This document shows, piece after piece, positions 23,841 to 36,720 of a stretch of 64,000 nt of DNA; the stretch's first letter is position 1; each line of letters opens with the position of its first letter. Position numbers and translations under genes: made by a program. The notes beneath the pieces were generated by a model. That model was not told the DNA's origin. It saw nothing but the letters and a program-made list of their open reading frames with translations, and searched no databases. Source of the stretch: Theropithecus gelada (taxonomy: Eukaryota; Chordata; Mammalia; Primates; Cercopithecidae); assembly GCF_003255815.1 (NCBI RefSeq), contig NC_037671.1:158043333-158107332 (forward strand). Direction: 5' to 3'.

Positions 23841-25261
23841 TCAAAATTTGAAATAGCAATATTCTAGAAAAAGCTACTATTTCTAGTCTTTTCCGTATTT
23901 GGGAAATATTTACTTATAATTTTAATAAACCATTTTCAAATAAGTGTCCCGGACTAATTGCCTCTTTTGTCACTGCTCCAAGATGGGGCTGATCCCCAGC
24001 CGGGAGCACCTCTCTCTACCACACCACACATACCTTCTAAGACTAGGGCTCTCTCCTGATCAGAAGGATTCAAGATTCTTCACCAGTGGAGCTCGAAGCC
24101 TTAAGCCTTTTTCTAAAGTAGTGTTCTTAAAGTTTCAGTCTTAAATATAACTGAGGGCTTAATAGAGATTCCAAAATTTTGATTTCTGACGGTACAGAGA
24201 TTCTGCTTCTTATCTTACATTTAATCATCACATTTCAGTTGTCTTAGCAACCTACACAGTATTCTCATTTGCTTTTCAATAAGCCAATGGATGAATGGGT
24301 TCTTTGTTCATGTGTTTATGAATTTCTATCACCTGATACTTGATGTCTTTCGGGCATACTTACTATGCCAAATAACTGTCTTTATATTCCTAAAATTCAC
24401 ATAGCTAAAATAAAGCTCTACGTTTTCTAAATATTTAAGTTTCCAATGAGAGAATATCCAACATAAGAATAGTTGGGAAAATGTATATATAAGCTTGTAT
24501 TTTAAAAATACTTTTGCTTTAGTTATAATTAATTTCCAAGGCTCCACAGACTTGGCAAACTCAATTTTCTAGCAAACCTCACCCATGCAGACGTATTTGA
24601 GAATTACAGAGAGAGAGAGAGAAAAAAAAAAAAGCCTATGACAAATCTAGGCTTCATAGAGCTATCTCTGAGATGTTGTCTCAGAATGTTTTGTCTTACG
24701 GAATGCATAGTTTTAAATTCTGAGTGAAGGAATGTATTGAAAATGTTTAACAAAGTACCTGCCACCATATTATGTGAATTTAAATGACTGCTCTTGTTAC
24801 AAGTAGGCATAGTGATAGTATTGACAAGTGACAGTCTAATGACAAAAAGGAGACAAAAATAGCGAAGCATAGATGTAAGAATGCAAAATGCTTAGTCACA
24901 TGAGATATTTTGGCATGAACACTAGAAGCCCAGTATGCTTTATTAATCCCTGAGGACACTGATATGCCTTAGTACTGTGTGATGATTCTCACTAGTGTTG
25001 GTCACCCTGATTTTCTCAGTAAAAGTTAAATTACATTTAACATCATAACATTTTAGAATTATTTATATACAAAATGATCCCTTTTAAAATATGCTGTTGC
25101 TTAAAATGACCACAGCTCAGCAACACACAATATTTGACTAAACCATAATAACCAAATTCCTTGAAGGTTCTGGATAGGTGAGGTTATCTAGAATTATTCC
25201 TTTTACGTGCTAACATGGGCAACTCAAGAGTCTGGATCACTTAGGGATTTTTTTTTTTTTT
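23841..25261. other. mostly unique intronic sequence
   Basis: Contains the tentative MER5 fragment and a short (GA)n-A12 run at 24609-24633. Nothing else recognised. Confidence 0.4.
24118..24230 (+). mobile_element. possible MER5-type DNA transposon fragment
   Basis: agtgttcttaaagtttcagt, then gggcttaatagagattccaaa and gagattctgc, follow the order of MER5 elements loosely. Strongly diverged. Confidence 0.35.
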
Positions 25262-25355
25262 TCTCTAATCCAGGTCAGGTACCTAGCACAGTATGTGGCA
25301 CATAGTAGGAGTGCAATAAATATTTATAATATGAATGGATGAATGAATGAATGAG
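25262..25355 (+). mobile_element. L2 LINE 3' terminus with TGAA tail
   Basis: Ends cacatagtaggagtgcaata then (TGAA)n at 25333-25352, the native L2 3' repeat. Confidence 0.8.
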
Positions 25356-25497
25356 GAGCTAGTTTTTATATTTTGGGGAACGAAGTGGCAAGTTCTTCAA
25401 GTCTTTACCTACACTAGTCTCACTACCGTATGCCATATAAGAAGGCTTAAATGTCGTCTGTAAGTAGGATCAAATCTAAGAAATACCTCTAAGTTTG

Positions 25498-25816
25498 GGC
25501 TGAGTGTGGTGGCTCCTGCCTGTAATCCCAGCACTTTGGGAGACCAAGGCGGACAGATTATTTGAGTTTAGGAGTTTGACACCAGCCTGGCCCACATGGT
25601 GAAACCCCGTCTCTACTAAAAATACAAAAAATTAGCCAGGCGTGGTGGCACATGCCTGTAGTCCCTGGTACTCAGGAGGCTGAGACAGAATAATCTCTTG
25701 AACTTGAGAGGTAGAGGTTGCAGTGAGCCCAGATCGTGCCATCGTACTCCAGACTAGGTGACAGAGCGAGACTTCATCTAAAACAAGCAAACAAACAAAC
25801 AAACAAACAAAAAACC
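25498..25816 (+). mobile_element. Alu SINE, diverged (AluS/J-like)
   Basis: Full-length, tail (AAAC)n. Perfect 12-bp target duplication cctctaagtttg at 25486-25497 and 25817-25828. Confidence 0.92.
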
Positions 25817-25828
25817 CCTCTAAGTTTG

Positions 25829-27636
25829 CTCTAACAAGTAGAGTAACTGTGTATCCTAGCTTACCCACATAGAGTCTCAGTTTACACTTGGTATCCCAGC
25901 TTCCGTTTTGGATAGAGACTTTACTTTCAAGAAAATCTTGTTTGCATGATTAATTTAATGGTTATCCTAATTAAAGTCATCATGTCCTTACCAAACGTTT
26001 TTGAAATAAAAATGTAATAATCAGTGAATTTCCCTTTTTCTATCCCCCCCTTCTTCTCTCCCTTCCTATCTTAGGATGACTTCTTTCCTATCTTAGGATG
26101 ACTTTTACCATGGGAATTGCACTTTTATCTTTAATACAACACAATATGTGAAAAAGCTCTTTGAAAGGAAAGATGACTTAGGAAATAATGGTTCAGTTTT
26201 TGTAGACTTGGCTTCCATAGGAAGCTCTTCTAATGCATTCTGTCATGCGATTAATTTGTCAAAATTCCATACTTGTCAGAAATAATATAATTTTTTTCGA
26301 GAACATACACAGTCTTATTACATGAAGTGATGCAATCCTATACTATGTATCTTCTCTGTATTCCTCATTCTCTTATTTTCTATTATTCTTCAAATAGAAG
26401 AGCTAAAGTCCCAACTAATGGGGATGTTAAATATCATGCTAGAGCCTGGGAAAAAATGATTAATGTGGTTTGGTGGGATGCCAAGACAGATGCACCACAC
26501 CCTCCTCAGTGCAACAGCTGTTGTAGTAAAGACGGAAGGCATTAGATGGGAGCACCATGTCTGACATTGAATGGGAGGCAAAACAGTCTATTGTGGCTCA
26601 GACACTGACATTTACATATTCTTAACCATTATGTAATGTGTGTGCTGTTGGGGTAGTTATTATCCTAGATTTTTCTCATTATTTATATGTGTTTGTGTGT
26701 GTGTGTGTGCATGCATGCAACATGACTGGAAGTGTGGATGACCCATCAGTATTTCTCCAAAGGGGATTTAGAAGGATTAATTCTTTCTATGCAGGACTGA
26801 CCAGCACATGACACAACCATCCGACCATGCCTTCTTCCAGATCTCAGTAGCAGTCTCAGTCACAACAAGAACCTCAAACTCCCTGCCATGTTTTCACACT
26901 CTCCTGGGTACCCAAGAGAGGCATGATTTTCATCAGAGGAGGATGCTGTGTATCCTAAAAATTCACATCTCATGGACTTAAAAAGATGTGGAAAATACAA
27001 GCCTTAGAAAATGTTAGTGAAGCAGACCTTTTAAGGGCCCAGAATGAATCACTCAGCTTAGCTGGAAAAAGCATTCTGTTCTATAGCCTCTGACAATGAA
27101 CCACGGCATGGCTGCCCAGATGCTTAACATTGCAATGAGGGCATCTACATGCCGGTATAGGCAGCAAAGCACAACCCCTCAATACCTTAGAAAAGCAACT
27201 CAAGGTCGGTTTCCCAGTAACATCATTTGACTGTAGGTACTGCTCGGAAAGAGTCAATAAGCTCCAGATCCTGAATTCAAAGCCTTTTCCTGACACTGGA
27301 AGAAGAGCAGTATGAGGTTTCAAATTGTTTCCAAAACTCTTACATTTCCAGCATCTTTTCTCTTTCCATTCCATTCCATTTCCAATCAGCTCCATTCCAT
27401 CTAGCAAATTCTTGATATTAGGGCATACAGATTTTTATAAAATTGAATTTTATTTCATGGAAAGGTTATTTTCTTTTCTTCATGCAGTTAGAATTAGTGA
27501 TCTTTGAGGAATATTGGAAATAATTGGCATTTCACATAGTGATAACTGCTTCTTGATTTATTGTTTATCAGTGCTCTAAACAGGGTTTGGAAAATATTTG
27601 GAGCTGATTCCTTTGCATGTATGATATATCCCCATG
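25829..27636. other. mostly unique intronic sequence
   Basis: Holds the 22-bp tandem duplication, a TG/CATG run at 26687-26718 and a short CATTC run near 27366. No gene seen. Confidence 0.4.
26063..26106. repeat. 22-bp tandem duplication
   Basis: Two adjacent near-identical units starting ttcctatcttaggatgactt; they differ by one base at the end. Confidence 0.9.
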
Positions 27637-27958
27637 TGTGTTAGTCCGTTTTCACACTGCCGATAAAGACATACCCAAGACTGGGCAATTTGCAAAATAA
27701 AGAGGTTTAATGGACTTACAGTTCCACATGCCTGGGGAGGCCTCACAATTATGGTGGAAGGCAAAAGACATGGGGGCTGACAAGAGAAGAGGGCTTGTGC
27801 TTTTTAAAACCATCAGATCTCGTGAGACTTACTCACTATCATAAGAACATCATGGGAAAGACCTGCCCCCATGATTCAGTTACCTCCCATTGGGTCTTTC
27901 CCACAACATGTGGGAATTCAAGATGAGATTTGGGTGGGGACACAGCCAAACCATATCA
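27637..27958 (-). mobile_element. solitary MaLR LTR, MST type
   Basis: Reverse complement of an ERVL-MaLR LTR: starts tgtgttagtccgttttcaca, holds acccaagactgggcaattt and the antisense polyadenylation region, and ends acacagccaaaccatatca. A 5-bp target duplication ccatg flanks it (27632-27636, 27959-27963). About 320 bp, shorter than a full MST LTR, with an internal deletion near 27770-27790. No internal proviral sequence remains. Confidence 0.9.
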
Positions 27959-30198
27959 CCATGTTTCTTACAGTGCATTGTTTTGTGCATCTTTTCCCCT
28001 ATGACCATACACTCTGAATCCATTTAGTTAAAGCAACTGAGTGGCCACTAAGTATTTTGTGCTAAATGTAAGAGATAAAACTGGAAAAAAAAAAAAAAAA
28101 AAAAGGAGTACAGTGCAAGATATCGGCCCTTGTCTTCTAGTCAAGAACCAGAGGAATCGCAAAAGAAAGCTTATTTTCCATGTTTGCAATTCCTGGGAGT
28201 GACCACCCTGGTTTTGCAAACCATGTGAATTGAGTCCATGTGTACGGTAGGGGTGAGGGAGTTATTGAAGCTAGTTTATTTGAGATATTCTGGATGTCTT
28301 TTACTTTCTAAATATTCTTACTCCTTTTCTTATGGGGAAAAGAATTTTATGCAATAGACTTTCATTAAATTGAATTTTCACAACCCAATTGAAGCTGTTA
28401 TCAGTTGGTTGAACTCTTGCTAACTGAATGACTATAAGGACAGGTTTCAATTTCTTCTTATTTAGGGAGTCTGATTTTTTTCAGCTGCTACTTTTTTTCC
28501 TCCTATTTTCACGTTGCCTTTATCTAGTTGGCTGTTTATATTGTCAGTAATAAGAGTTCGAACTTCTAAGTCTGACATGTGTTTTTTATTTCAAGGCCTT
28601 CTACTAAAATTGTTTCTTTTGCATGCATGCATGCTATGGAAGGCTTGCTTAAAATCTTTGCGAAGAGTCTTAAGTAGAGCCCAGAATTTCACTAAGAATG
28701 TGAACCTTTTCTTTGGTAAATTGGCCATCCTGTAGAAAGCGAAAGGCAGTTTCCTAAAGAAAGTCCTAATGTGGCTTCTTTGAAAAAACATTGCCAACTT
28801 GCAATGCAAAATTGTATTTAGTAAAACCTTGTCCCCAAATAAAACTGGTGAATTAGGCACAAAGAAGAGAAACAGGATACATCAGTACATGATGCGGGAG
28901 GGGGGGATTTGTTGAAAGATTAACCATAAAGTATGTGGACAAAAGAGAATTAAATAACTGTAAGATACAATGTCACTACCTATTTATTCATCTTTTAGCT
29001 AAATATATGCCTTCCCATGTTTCTGGACTTCTGCTGTCTTATTTTGACCAGCGCCAGCTCAGCTCTGCTGGTACCCACACTGGGTCATTCTAAATTCAGG
29101 TCAGCAGGCAAAGGGAATCGGCCTGCTTAGCTGTGGATTTTCTAGGCCTAATTTATACATACATAATTTTCAGTGTCAGGCCAGGCATTTTCATTTTATA
29201 ATTTCTTCTTTCTGATAGTAAACAATTTAATTCAGAGCAAATATAAATGATTCCTAATGAAGCACAGGTGAACAGAAGGAAATTACTTTTGTTAAACTAG
29301 TACTTCAATGTATTTTTCTCTCCCTTTCAAGTAGAGGATGACTATGAGAAACTGATACACAATATTATTCATTATCTGGTTAGTTCACTAGATCAAGATG
29401 TTGGTGTATGGTGTAGAAAGGTGGAAAAAGTTAGAGCGTTAAAAACAGGTTGATACAAGCTGTTGAGGAAAAAAAAATACAATGAGGCCACTTATGTTTT
29501 AAATCAAGAATATGTTTTCAGTGAAAATACTTTCTAATGATTCACAGAAGAATGTTGTCAACTTGGACTACATCTGCTGAAAATCAAAGTGTAAGTAGTT
29601 ATATAGCATTGAATTCTGGCAGGAGTCTATGCTGTGATATGAAACAAAGTTCCCATCAAATGACAATACTTTATTTTTCTGCCTTTAAAAGTAGTTTTCT
29701 GACTTTAAAAAATGTTAACAGCATTTTTTTTCCTTCACATTACAAGGATAAATTGGCAACGTGCCTATATGATTTCCAGAGTAGGTTTCTTAAAATAATT
29801 TTGATGGGAAGGTAATTGTTTAATGTCAGTGTATAAAGTTCTGCCATAGTTTAAACAAAATTAAATAAGAGAAAACACAAAGAGGTTTTGTGTAATTACT
29901 GGGAAAACATAGAAGAAACAATTAGGTAGTTAGACCTGAACAGAAGTGAACTAGGGTTTTCAAATTTCTTAATGTTCGTAGGGTTCCTTGCCTTATTCTC
30001 TGACATCACTTGATTTTTATGTTTCTAAGTTTGCAAATCAGAATAGCAGCATATTTATCTATTAATACATATTTATAGCTTTTTGCACTTATGTATTTTC
30101 TATTCAAGAGTTTCATGGTAAAATGAAATACACTGAATACATATTATGCACAAAACAACACCATTACAAAAGTATACACCGATACAGATGTGAGTTAG
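27959..30198. other. mostly unique intronic sequence
   Basis: A20 run near 28084-28104 and a short gcatgc repeat at 28621. No gene, RNA or confident repeat otherwise. Confidence 0.4.
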
Positions 30199-30210
30199 AA
30201 AATTATATGC

Positions 30211-30508
30211 GGCCGGGCATGGTGGCTCATGCCTGTAATCCCAGCACTTCTGGAGGCCGAGGCAGGCGAATCAAGAAGGAGTTCGAGACCAGCCTAGCCA
30301 ACATGATGAAACCCTGTCTCTACTAAAAATACAAAAATTAGCCAGGTGTGGTGGCATGCACCTGTAATCCCAGCTACTCCGGAGGCTGAGGCAGGAGAAT
30401 TACTTGAAACCGAGAGGCGAAGGGTGCAGTGAGCCGAGATTGCGCCACTGCGCTCCAGCCTGGGTGACAGAGCAAGACTCTGTCTCAAAAAAAAAAAAAA
30501 AAGAAAAA
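30211..30508 (+). mobile_element. Alu SINE, AluS-like
   Basis: Full-length with an A-rich tail. Perfect 12-bp target duplication aaaattatatgc at 30199-30210 and 30509-30520. Confidence 0.93.
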
Positions 30509-30963
30509 AAAATTATATGCTTATATTGCAAACCATTTTGCATAAACAATCTGTTCTAATATAGGATTTCATTTAGCAAAATTCATTAAAATAGATACAG
30601 TGTTTGTGCCCTGGACATCATATTGAAGGGTCTCAGAGTCAATTAAAGGATAGTAATATAGTATACAAATTATTACTGATTACCTTATTTTTTAACTGTT
30701 ATTTTTAAATACCTTGGAGATATCTAAAATTGTGACTTAGAATCAACAATTTAACATAAATTTAACTGAAGTTGGCACCTGATTTTTTATGTTAAATTGT
30801 AGACTTTTTCTTACTCAATTGCCATAAATTCTAATAAATTCTAACCTTTTTGTGAAAGAATAGAGAGAAAGTTTCAAATGCTTCATATGGGCAGCTTTGA
30901 TTTTGGAATGAGACTGGGGACATAGCTCAAGGTTTCCTATTTCGTCCTGTCCCTCTCTTCTGG

Positions 30964-31510
30964 GATCAACCTAAGTGCCCACAGTGAATGAATGGGTAAA
31001 GAAAATGTGGTATATGTACACAATGGAATATTATTCAGCCATAAAAAGAATGAAATCCTGTCATTTGCAGCAACTTGGATAGAACTGGAGGCGATTATTT
31101 AAGTGAAGTAAGCCAAGCACAGAAAAGCAAATATCACATATTCTCACTCCTGTGTAGGAGCTAAAAAAGTGGATCTCATAAGGATAGAGTGTAGATTGGT
31201 AGTTACCAGAGGCCAGGAAGGGTAGGAAGGAAGGAGGGACCCAACGATTCTGGTTAATGGGTACAAATATACAATTAGATAGAAGAAATAAGAGCTGGTG
31301 TTCAGCATATCAGTAGGGTGAGTATAGTTAACATTAATCTACTGTACTTTTCAAAATCTCTAGAAGAGAATAATTGGAATGTTCCTAGCATAAAGAAAAG
31401 ACAAATATTTAAGATGATGGATATCCCAAATACCCTGATTTGATTATATGAATGTATCAAATCATCACACATACCCCCAAAATGTTATGTACCAACTTTA
31501 AAAAGAAAAT
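30964..31510 (+). mobile_element. L1 3' end (L1PB/L1MA age class)
   Basis: Starts near the end of ORF2 (gatcaacctaagtgcccac), passes acaatggaatattattcagc and the 3' UTR, and ends tatgtaccaactttaaaaag. 5'-truncated and non-coding. Confidence 0.85.
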
Positions 31511-31594
31511 AACATCATATAACAACTATAGTCCTTAGATGCAAAAAGACATGAGTGCAAATATCATTCCCTTTCTTACTAACATCTAAGTTTC

Positions 31595-31725
31595 ATATAG
31601 TCTTTTAGCTTCATTGTCTAACCCCAAAATCTGGTACCATCCTCTTCTATTTTCATGATGACTAAATCAGATGGTATTACGTGTAAGGTTTGACACATGG
31701 TTAACACTCAATGAAAGATAGTTAT
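31595..31725 (+). mobile_element. probable MIR fragment
   Basis: MIR-like 3' region with gacacatggttaacactcaa. Weak. Confidence 0.4.
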
Positions 31726-32666
31726 CTTCAGCGTTTGTACAAATAACTCTTGAGAAATATTAGTTGATCTATTGAAATGTGGCACAATCCAGGGCTCACC
31801 TCTGTCAGGATCACTAGCCTTAGATTGAGGGTAATTCCCTGCATACCTCTCTGTAATACCAGAAACTCAATATTTTGGTAGTCACAGGGAAAAGATGATA
31901 GCAACAGTGCCATGGGTGAACTGTACTACTTTTTCTCTTCTTTGAGCATAACCACAATGAATCAAGAGGAAAAGGGGTGGGAACTGAGGAGTTGCCCACC
32001 AGCTGTTTCTACTCACTGTGGGAGGGATTTCCTTTGCCCTTTTGTTCCAAAAGATATCTAGATCATTTCAGCAAAAACACATATTTTTAAATCAAAAAAA
32101 GATCTATATGATTCTAGGGACACACACACACCCCCCCCTTCTTTACACCATTGTAGAATTGTAAAATTAACATGTACAGCTACCAAAAATTGCATCATGA
32201 CACAGAAGGATTTCTAATGGCAGTACTTAATACCTCTCCAAAAGACCTTATGAGGGAACACCACTTTGGTACATCTGTTGTCATTGAGTGGTGAGCACTT
32301 CTTATATTATCTTTATTCTCCAATTAGTTGCTCTTCATTATTTATTTATTGGCTCTCTAAATACAGCACTTATTCGTTTTATTCCCTGTCTGATTTCTAA
32401 AAATGGAACATTCATAAAATAACTCAGTATTATTTAAAAATTTCTCAAGTGAGAATCTAGCTATATATCTGGAGGCTTAAACTCAAATTGTTTTGTTACC
32501 AACACAAATGTTGAAATCTACTGAAAGAGTGTAGTCAACTTTTCCCTGAGCAAATTCATTTTGATGAGGCACTGTGGGAATTTTTGTCTGGAACTGGGTG
32601 TCGTATGCTTACATCTCTGTCTAGTCTACTGATTCAGGGAGCTGTGCAATGTAAAGATGAAATGTG

Positions 32667-32700
<34 letters not shown>

Positions 32701-32888
32701 CTAGGAGAAATAAAATATAAACCCAAAAGAATAACAGAATGAATCTACTTACAAATGTAGTAAATTCCCATGTTGATAGAGAAACAAGCGGGAGGGTAAC
32801 AGGGGACAAGACCAGTAAGAATTAGGGAAGCTCATGACTTATAGAATTGTTCATTATCTGATGTGTCCATGAATTGTGACAATCTAGA
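31726..32888. other. mostly unique intronic sequence with (AC)14
   Basis: Pure (AC)14 microsatellite at 32669-32696 and a short CA/C run at 32121-32138. Nothing else recognised. Confidence 0.5.
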
Positions 32889-33075
32889 AGTGGAGTCCCA
32901 GCCCCTCCAGCACTAACTCTACCAACTTGGGCCCTTCAGTGCCTCAGTTTTAGCAGTTTTATCAGTTTTATCATGGGGGTAATAACAATGCCTGCTTTCT
33001 ACAATTGTTATAAGGATTAAATTAACTCTAACTAGAACACTTTGAGCAGCATCAAGTGCTATTTTTATTATTTCC
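32889..33075 (+). mobile_element. MIR SINE
   Basis: Recognisable by cagtgcctcagttttagca, gggggtaataacaatgcctg and the attaaattaactc region. Confidence 0.7.
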
Positions 33076-33764
33076 ATTACTAATTTTGTGTTTATGCATT
33101 TTGTGGAAAGAAAACATGAACATTGTGTGGTCCAAATAGCTAAAAAAAATTAAAATGTGATTACACTAAATTAATTTATGTGATTTTATTGCATCTGAAG
33201 GTTAATATGATTCTGGGATTGTAATAACAAAAAAGCTTTAAAACCATCTTGATTTGTTTATACAGAAAAACAGGAATTGGCCTGATAGAGAATGAAAGCT
33301 ATGAAATAGCTGACTGTGTTGCTTTATCGATATTTTTCACATTGTTTATTTAAGTCCCGAAGACCTCACCTAAACAATAGTATTTTTAGAGGACATAGTC
33401 ACATATATAATCTTTCTCATTTTCCTATAAATGCCTGCTTTAACCACAAAGGGAAAAAATACAACTTTGTTCTGGTATGTTTAAGTCAAGAATAGTGCAC
33501 ATAGTATATAATGCTAATTCCATATTAAAATGACAATTTGAAGAAAGTGTTTATTAAGAAATATTACATTTACTTCAGGGAATTTCCTTGATATCAAGCA
33601 ATATTTATTTTTCGTAATTGAGCTTATCTCCTTAAAATAATCCACTCAAATCTGAATAAATCATAGTCTTCTATTTGCACATTCATCAACTAAACTCTCT
33701 TACATAAAGGAGGAAGTCACTCCACAAGTCGTATTTCTGAACTGGGAATTAGCTTTTCCTGTAA

Positions 33765-34057
33765 TTTTTTTTTTTTTTTTAAATGGAGTTTTGCTCTTGT
33801 TGCCCAGGCTGGATTTCAATGGCGTGATTTCGGCTCACCACAACCTCTGCCCCCGGGGTTCAACAATTCTGCCTCAGCCTCCCGAGTAACTGGGATTACA
33901 GGTGTGCACCACCACGCCCAACTAATTTTGTATTTTTAGTAGAGATGGGATTTCTCCATGTTGGTCAGGCTGGTCTCAAACTCCCGACCTCAGGTGATCC
34001 ACCCGCCTCAGCCTCCCAAAGTGCTGGGATTACAAGCGTGAGCCGCTGCACCCGGCC
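33765..34057 (-). mobile_element. Alu SINE, AluS-like
   Basis: Near full-length antisense Alu with T16 at its left edge and end cgctgcacccggcc. Target duplication not clear. Confidence 0.88.
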
Positions 34058-34284
34058 TTCTGTCATGTATTTTTAACAGGAGTGTCTCGGGAATTTAAGT
34101 TCTTTATTTGGACTGACTCCCCTGTTCACTTATTTTTCTCAGTTCAGTGAGTGTTGCCAATAAGAGAGAGATTAGGCAAAAAAGACAAAGCACATCATCT
34201 CTTTTCTAATGTGGATGTTACTCAGTGATGAGGGGAGAGCAGATAAGAGATAAGATCCCCAGTTACCAAAGCGATTAATAACGT

Positions 34285-34375
34285 CATTCTGTCAGTTCAT
34301 TCACACCCATTCAGTCAGTGTTTATTGAAGAGCTTTGTTTGTCTCTGTCACTGTGATCCTACAGGAAAGATAATA
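34285..34375 (-). mobile_element. L2 LINE 3' end fragment
   Basis: ttcagtcagtgtttattgaa is the reverse complement of an L2 terminus. Confidence 0.5.
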
Positions 34376-34445
34376 CCTCCTCTTAACCGAGTTTGACAAG
34401 TAGCTACTCCTAGTTTAATAATCTTTGTAAAACTTTCAGAGCTGT

Positions 34446-34469
34446 GTTTTGTTTTGTTTTGTTTTGTTT
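34446..34469. repeat. (GTTTT)n short repeat
   Basis: Four to five GTTTT units. Confidence 0.9.
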
Positions 34470-34795
34470 CATATTACAAATTTACCACATTGGATCTACT
34501 ACACCGTAGATTCCTCAGACAGAAAATACTTATGGTCATGCTAAATAAAATAAAAATCATCTCTAGTTTCAGCACCCACAGTCTTCTAGTCATAGAGAGC
34601 AATTCCAATTGTTGACTTGAATAGTAAAGCTTTTTTCTAACACAAAACCTTTGAGACTAGTAACTTCCTGTGCATTTAGTTATCCGTTAATGTAAGGTTG
34701 TGTGTAATAGAAATCACTTTCATTGAGTTTCGGTGTGTCCTTCGTGTTCACGTGTAGCCCTACCTCATCACCCACCTTAAAATGGATTGCTTATA

Positions 34796-35016
34796 TCCAG
34801 TTTCTAGTCTCCTTGGCTCTTCGTGTGAGGAGAGAGAAATGGGAAACCCTAATTCTGTGTTCACTTGATTCAACAGCTATGATTTCATTCTATTAAAACT
34901 CTACCCTGGCAGTACCCTGCTTACTCATTCGTAGCCGCCTTCAGACATGCTATTCTCTCTGCTTGGAACGTACTCGCTTTCAGTTCCTCAACTTTTATTT
35001 TCTCACTTAGGAGCCT
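34796..35016 (+). repeat. left arm of 220-bp inverted duplication
   Basis: Pairs with the reverse complement of 35761-35980. I counted six substitutions and one 1-base gap over 221 positions, about 97% identity. Its inner part is native L2 (+) sequence that continues without a break past 35016, which suggests this is the original copy. Confidence 0.95.
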
Positions 35017-35275
35017 GCTTCACTGAGAATCATTTCCTAGTGTCATAATTCTGAGGTGCCTTTTCCATCCACTCCCTCAGGCCGCTGTGCTCACCACTGC
35101 CATGGCCTCAACACACTGTGCTCTAGAATATTGTTTCACCCCCTGACTCCCTAACTGGACTTTGAGTTGGTAGGGACAGTAGCATTTTATCTGTGTTCCA
35201 AGGATCTTAACCATCTCCTGGCACATGGAAGTGGTCGTAAAATATCTATTGGATATATGAATGAATAAATGGACC
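34900..35275 (+). mobile_element. L2 LINE 3' end
   Basis: L2 order is intact: catgctattctctctgcttg, then gagcctgcttcactgagaat, then ggactttgagttggtaggg, then cctggcacatgg and a tgaatgaataaatgg end. It overlaps the left inverted arm. Confidence 0.75.
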
Positions 35276-35529
35276 GACATCTTGTGGTAACATCCTTTCC
35301 CCCAATAAAAACCAGAGAGGAATGTACTTCTTACAGTCCAGTGGTTCTGACCGGATAACATATTTATTTTGGTGGCAGAAAATGCCATTGTTGGGAAAAA
35401 CTCAAGGCCATCTACTAACTTCTTTATTCTTGCATTGTCATGGTGATGTGATTGATTTCCACAGATCTCATAAAAATAATTCTCAGTATTTTATATTATA
35501 TTTCCTATGTATCAAGGGTGAATACTCTT

Positions 35530-36170
35530 GAGTCATTAATTCAACAAATTAATTCAACAGTTATTTATTAAATGTCAGTTGTGTTCCAGGCACAGTTTTA
35601 GGTGGGGCACAGCAAAGTATAAAACAGACAAAAATTTCCCCTTTGGGGTTTACGTTCTAGTGAAGAGAGGCAAGCAATAATAAATATTAATATACAAAAC
35701 AGTATATTAGAAGTGGTAAGTGCAGTGGAGCAAAGAAAGCAGGAAAAGAAGAGAGAATGAAGGCTCCTACGTGAGAAAATAAAAGTTGAGGAACTGAAAG
35801 CGAGAACATTCAAGCAGAGAGAATAGCATGTCTGAAGGCAGCTACGAATGAGTAAGCAGGGTACTGCCAGGGTAGAGTTTTAATAGAATGAAATCGTAGC
35901 TGTTGAATCAAGTGAACACAGAATTAGGGTTTCCCATTTCTCTCTCCACACACGAAGAGCCAAGGAGACTAGAAACTGGACAATTTTGCATGGCCTGGCC
36001 AGGAAAGGCCTTAGTGAGAGCTGGGTCTCACTAAGGAGGGAAATGAAGGCTGGGTCATGCAACTCTTTGAGAGAAGAGTCCCAGGAAGCGAGAACAGCAT
36101 GTGCAAAGGTCCTGAGGTGAGAGCATGTCTGTTGTTCTTTAGGAACTGTGTAGTCAGCTGGAGAGCAGTG
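35530..36170 (-). mobile_element. L2 LINE, interrupted by the right inverted arm
   Basis: The + strand reads antisense L2 (ttatttattaaatgtcagtt, ttccaggcac). It breaks at 35761, resumes after about 35980 with ggaaaggccttagtgagagc, and reaches agcatgtgcaaaggtcctga. The 220-bp arm sits inside it as extra sequence. Confidence 0.7.
35761..35980 (-). repeat. right arm of 220-bp inverted duplication
   Basis: Inverted copy of 34796-35016. It places a second catgctattctctctgcttg-type L2 motif inside an L2 that already has one at about 36085-36110. It is therefore an insertion and not a shared ancestral position. Confidence 0.95.
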
Positions 36171-36185
36171 AGAATGCTGCTAAAT

Positions 36186-36232
36186 TCTCTCTCTCTCTCT
36201 CTCTCTCTACCTATCTACCATCTATCTATTTA
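36186..36232. repeat. (CT)n-(CTAT)n microsatellite
   Basis: Pure CT at 36186-36208, followed by degenerate CTAT units. Confidence 0.9.
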
Positions 36233-36294
36233 GTAACATTGTATCAGATTATTTTGTATATATATTGTATAGACTGTCAAACTTCATTCATATT

Positions 36295-36720
36295 TTTATT
36301 TACTAATTGACCAGGCAATTATTTAGCACCTAGCATGGGCCAGGTTCTATCCTAGGTATTTTAAGGAAATTAAAATCTGTTAGATGTAGTTCTTGCCCGA
36401 AAGAAGTTTATGAAATAATCAGAGAGATAAGAAACATACAGGACTCACGACACAAGATGAGTTCTCATGAGGAAATGACTACTCATTGGCTAAAGAAGCA
36501 GTTAGAGAATGACATCCAGGCTTTTTGAAAGAGATGGCATCAAACTGCACCTTGAGAGGCATACAGTGCCAACAGCACATCATATGCAGTGGTGTAAACA
36601 GGGGCACAGCCACTGAGTCACTGGCAGTGCAAGATCTGTGAAGGCAAGAGTGATAGGTAAGGTCAAAAGGAAATCTTTGGTCAGCATTTGAAAGCCTTTA
36701 AATGAGTATACATTTTGTGA
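36295..36720 (-). mobile_element. L2 LINE fragment
   Basis: Antisense L2: aattatttagcacctagcat, gggccaggttctatcctagg, then diverged L2 text. A second antisense copy downstream of the one at 35530. Confidence 0.65.

Noticed and set aside
26687..26722. Possible functional element from the TG/CATG run
   Set aside because: An ordinary microsatellite with no other signal.
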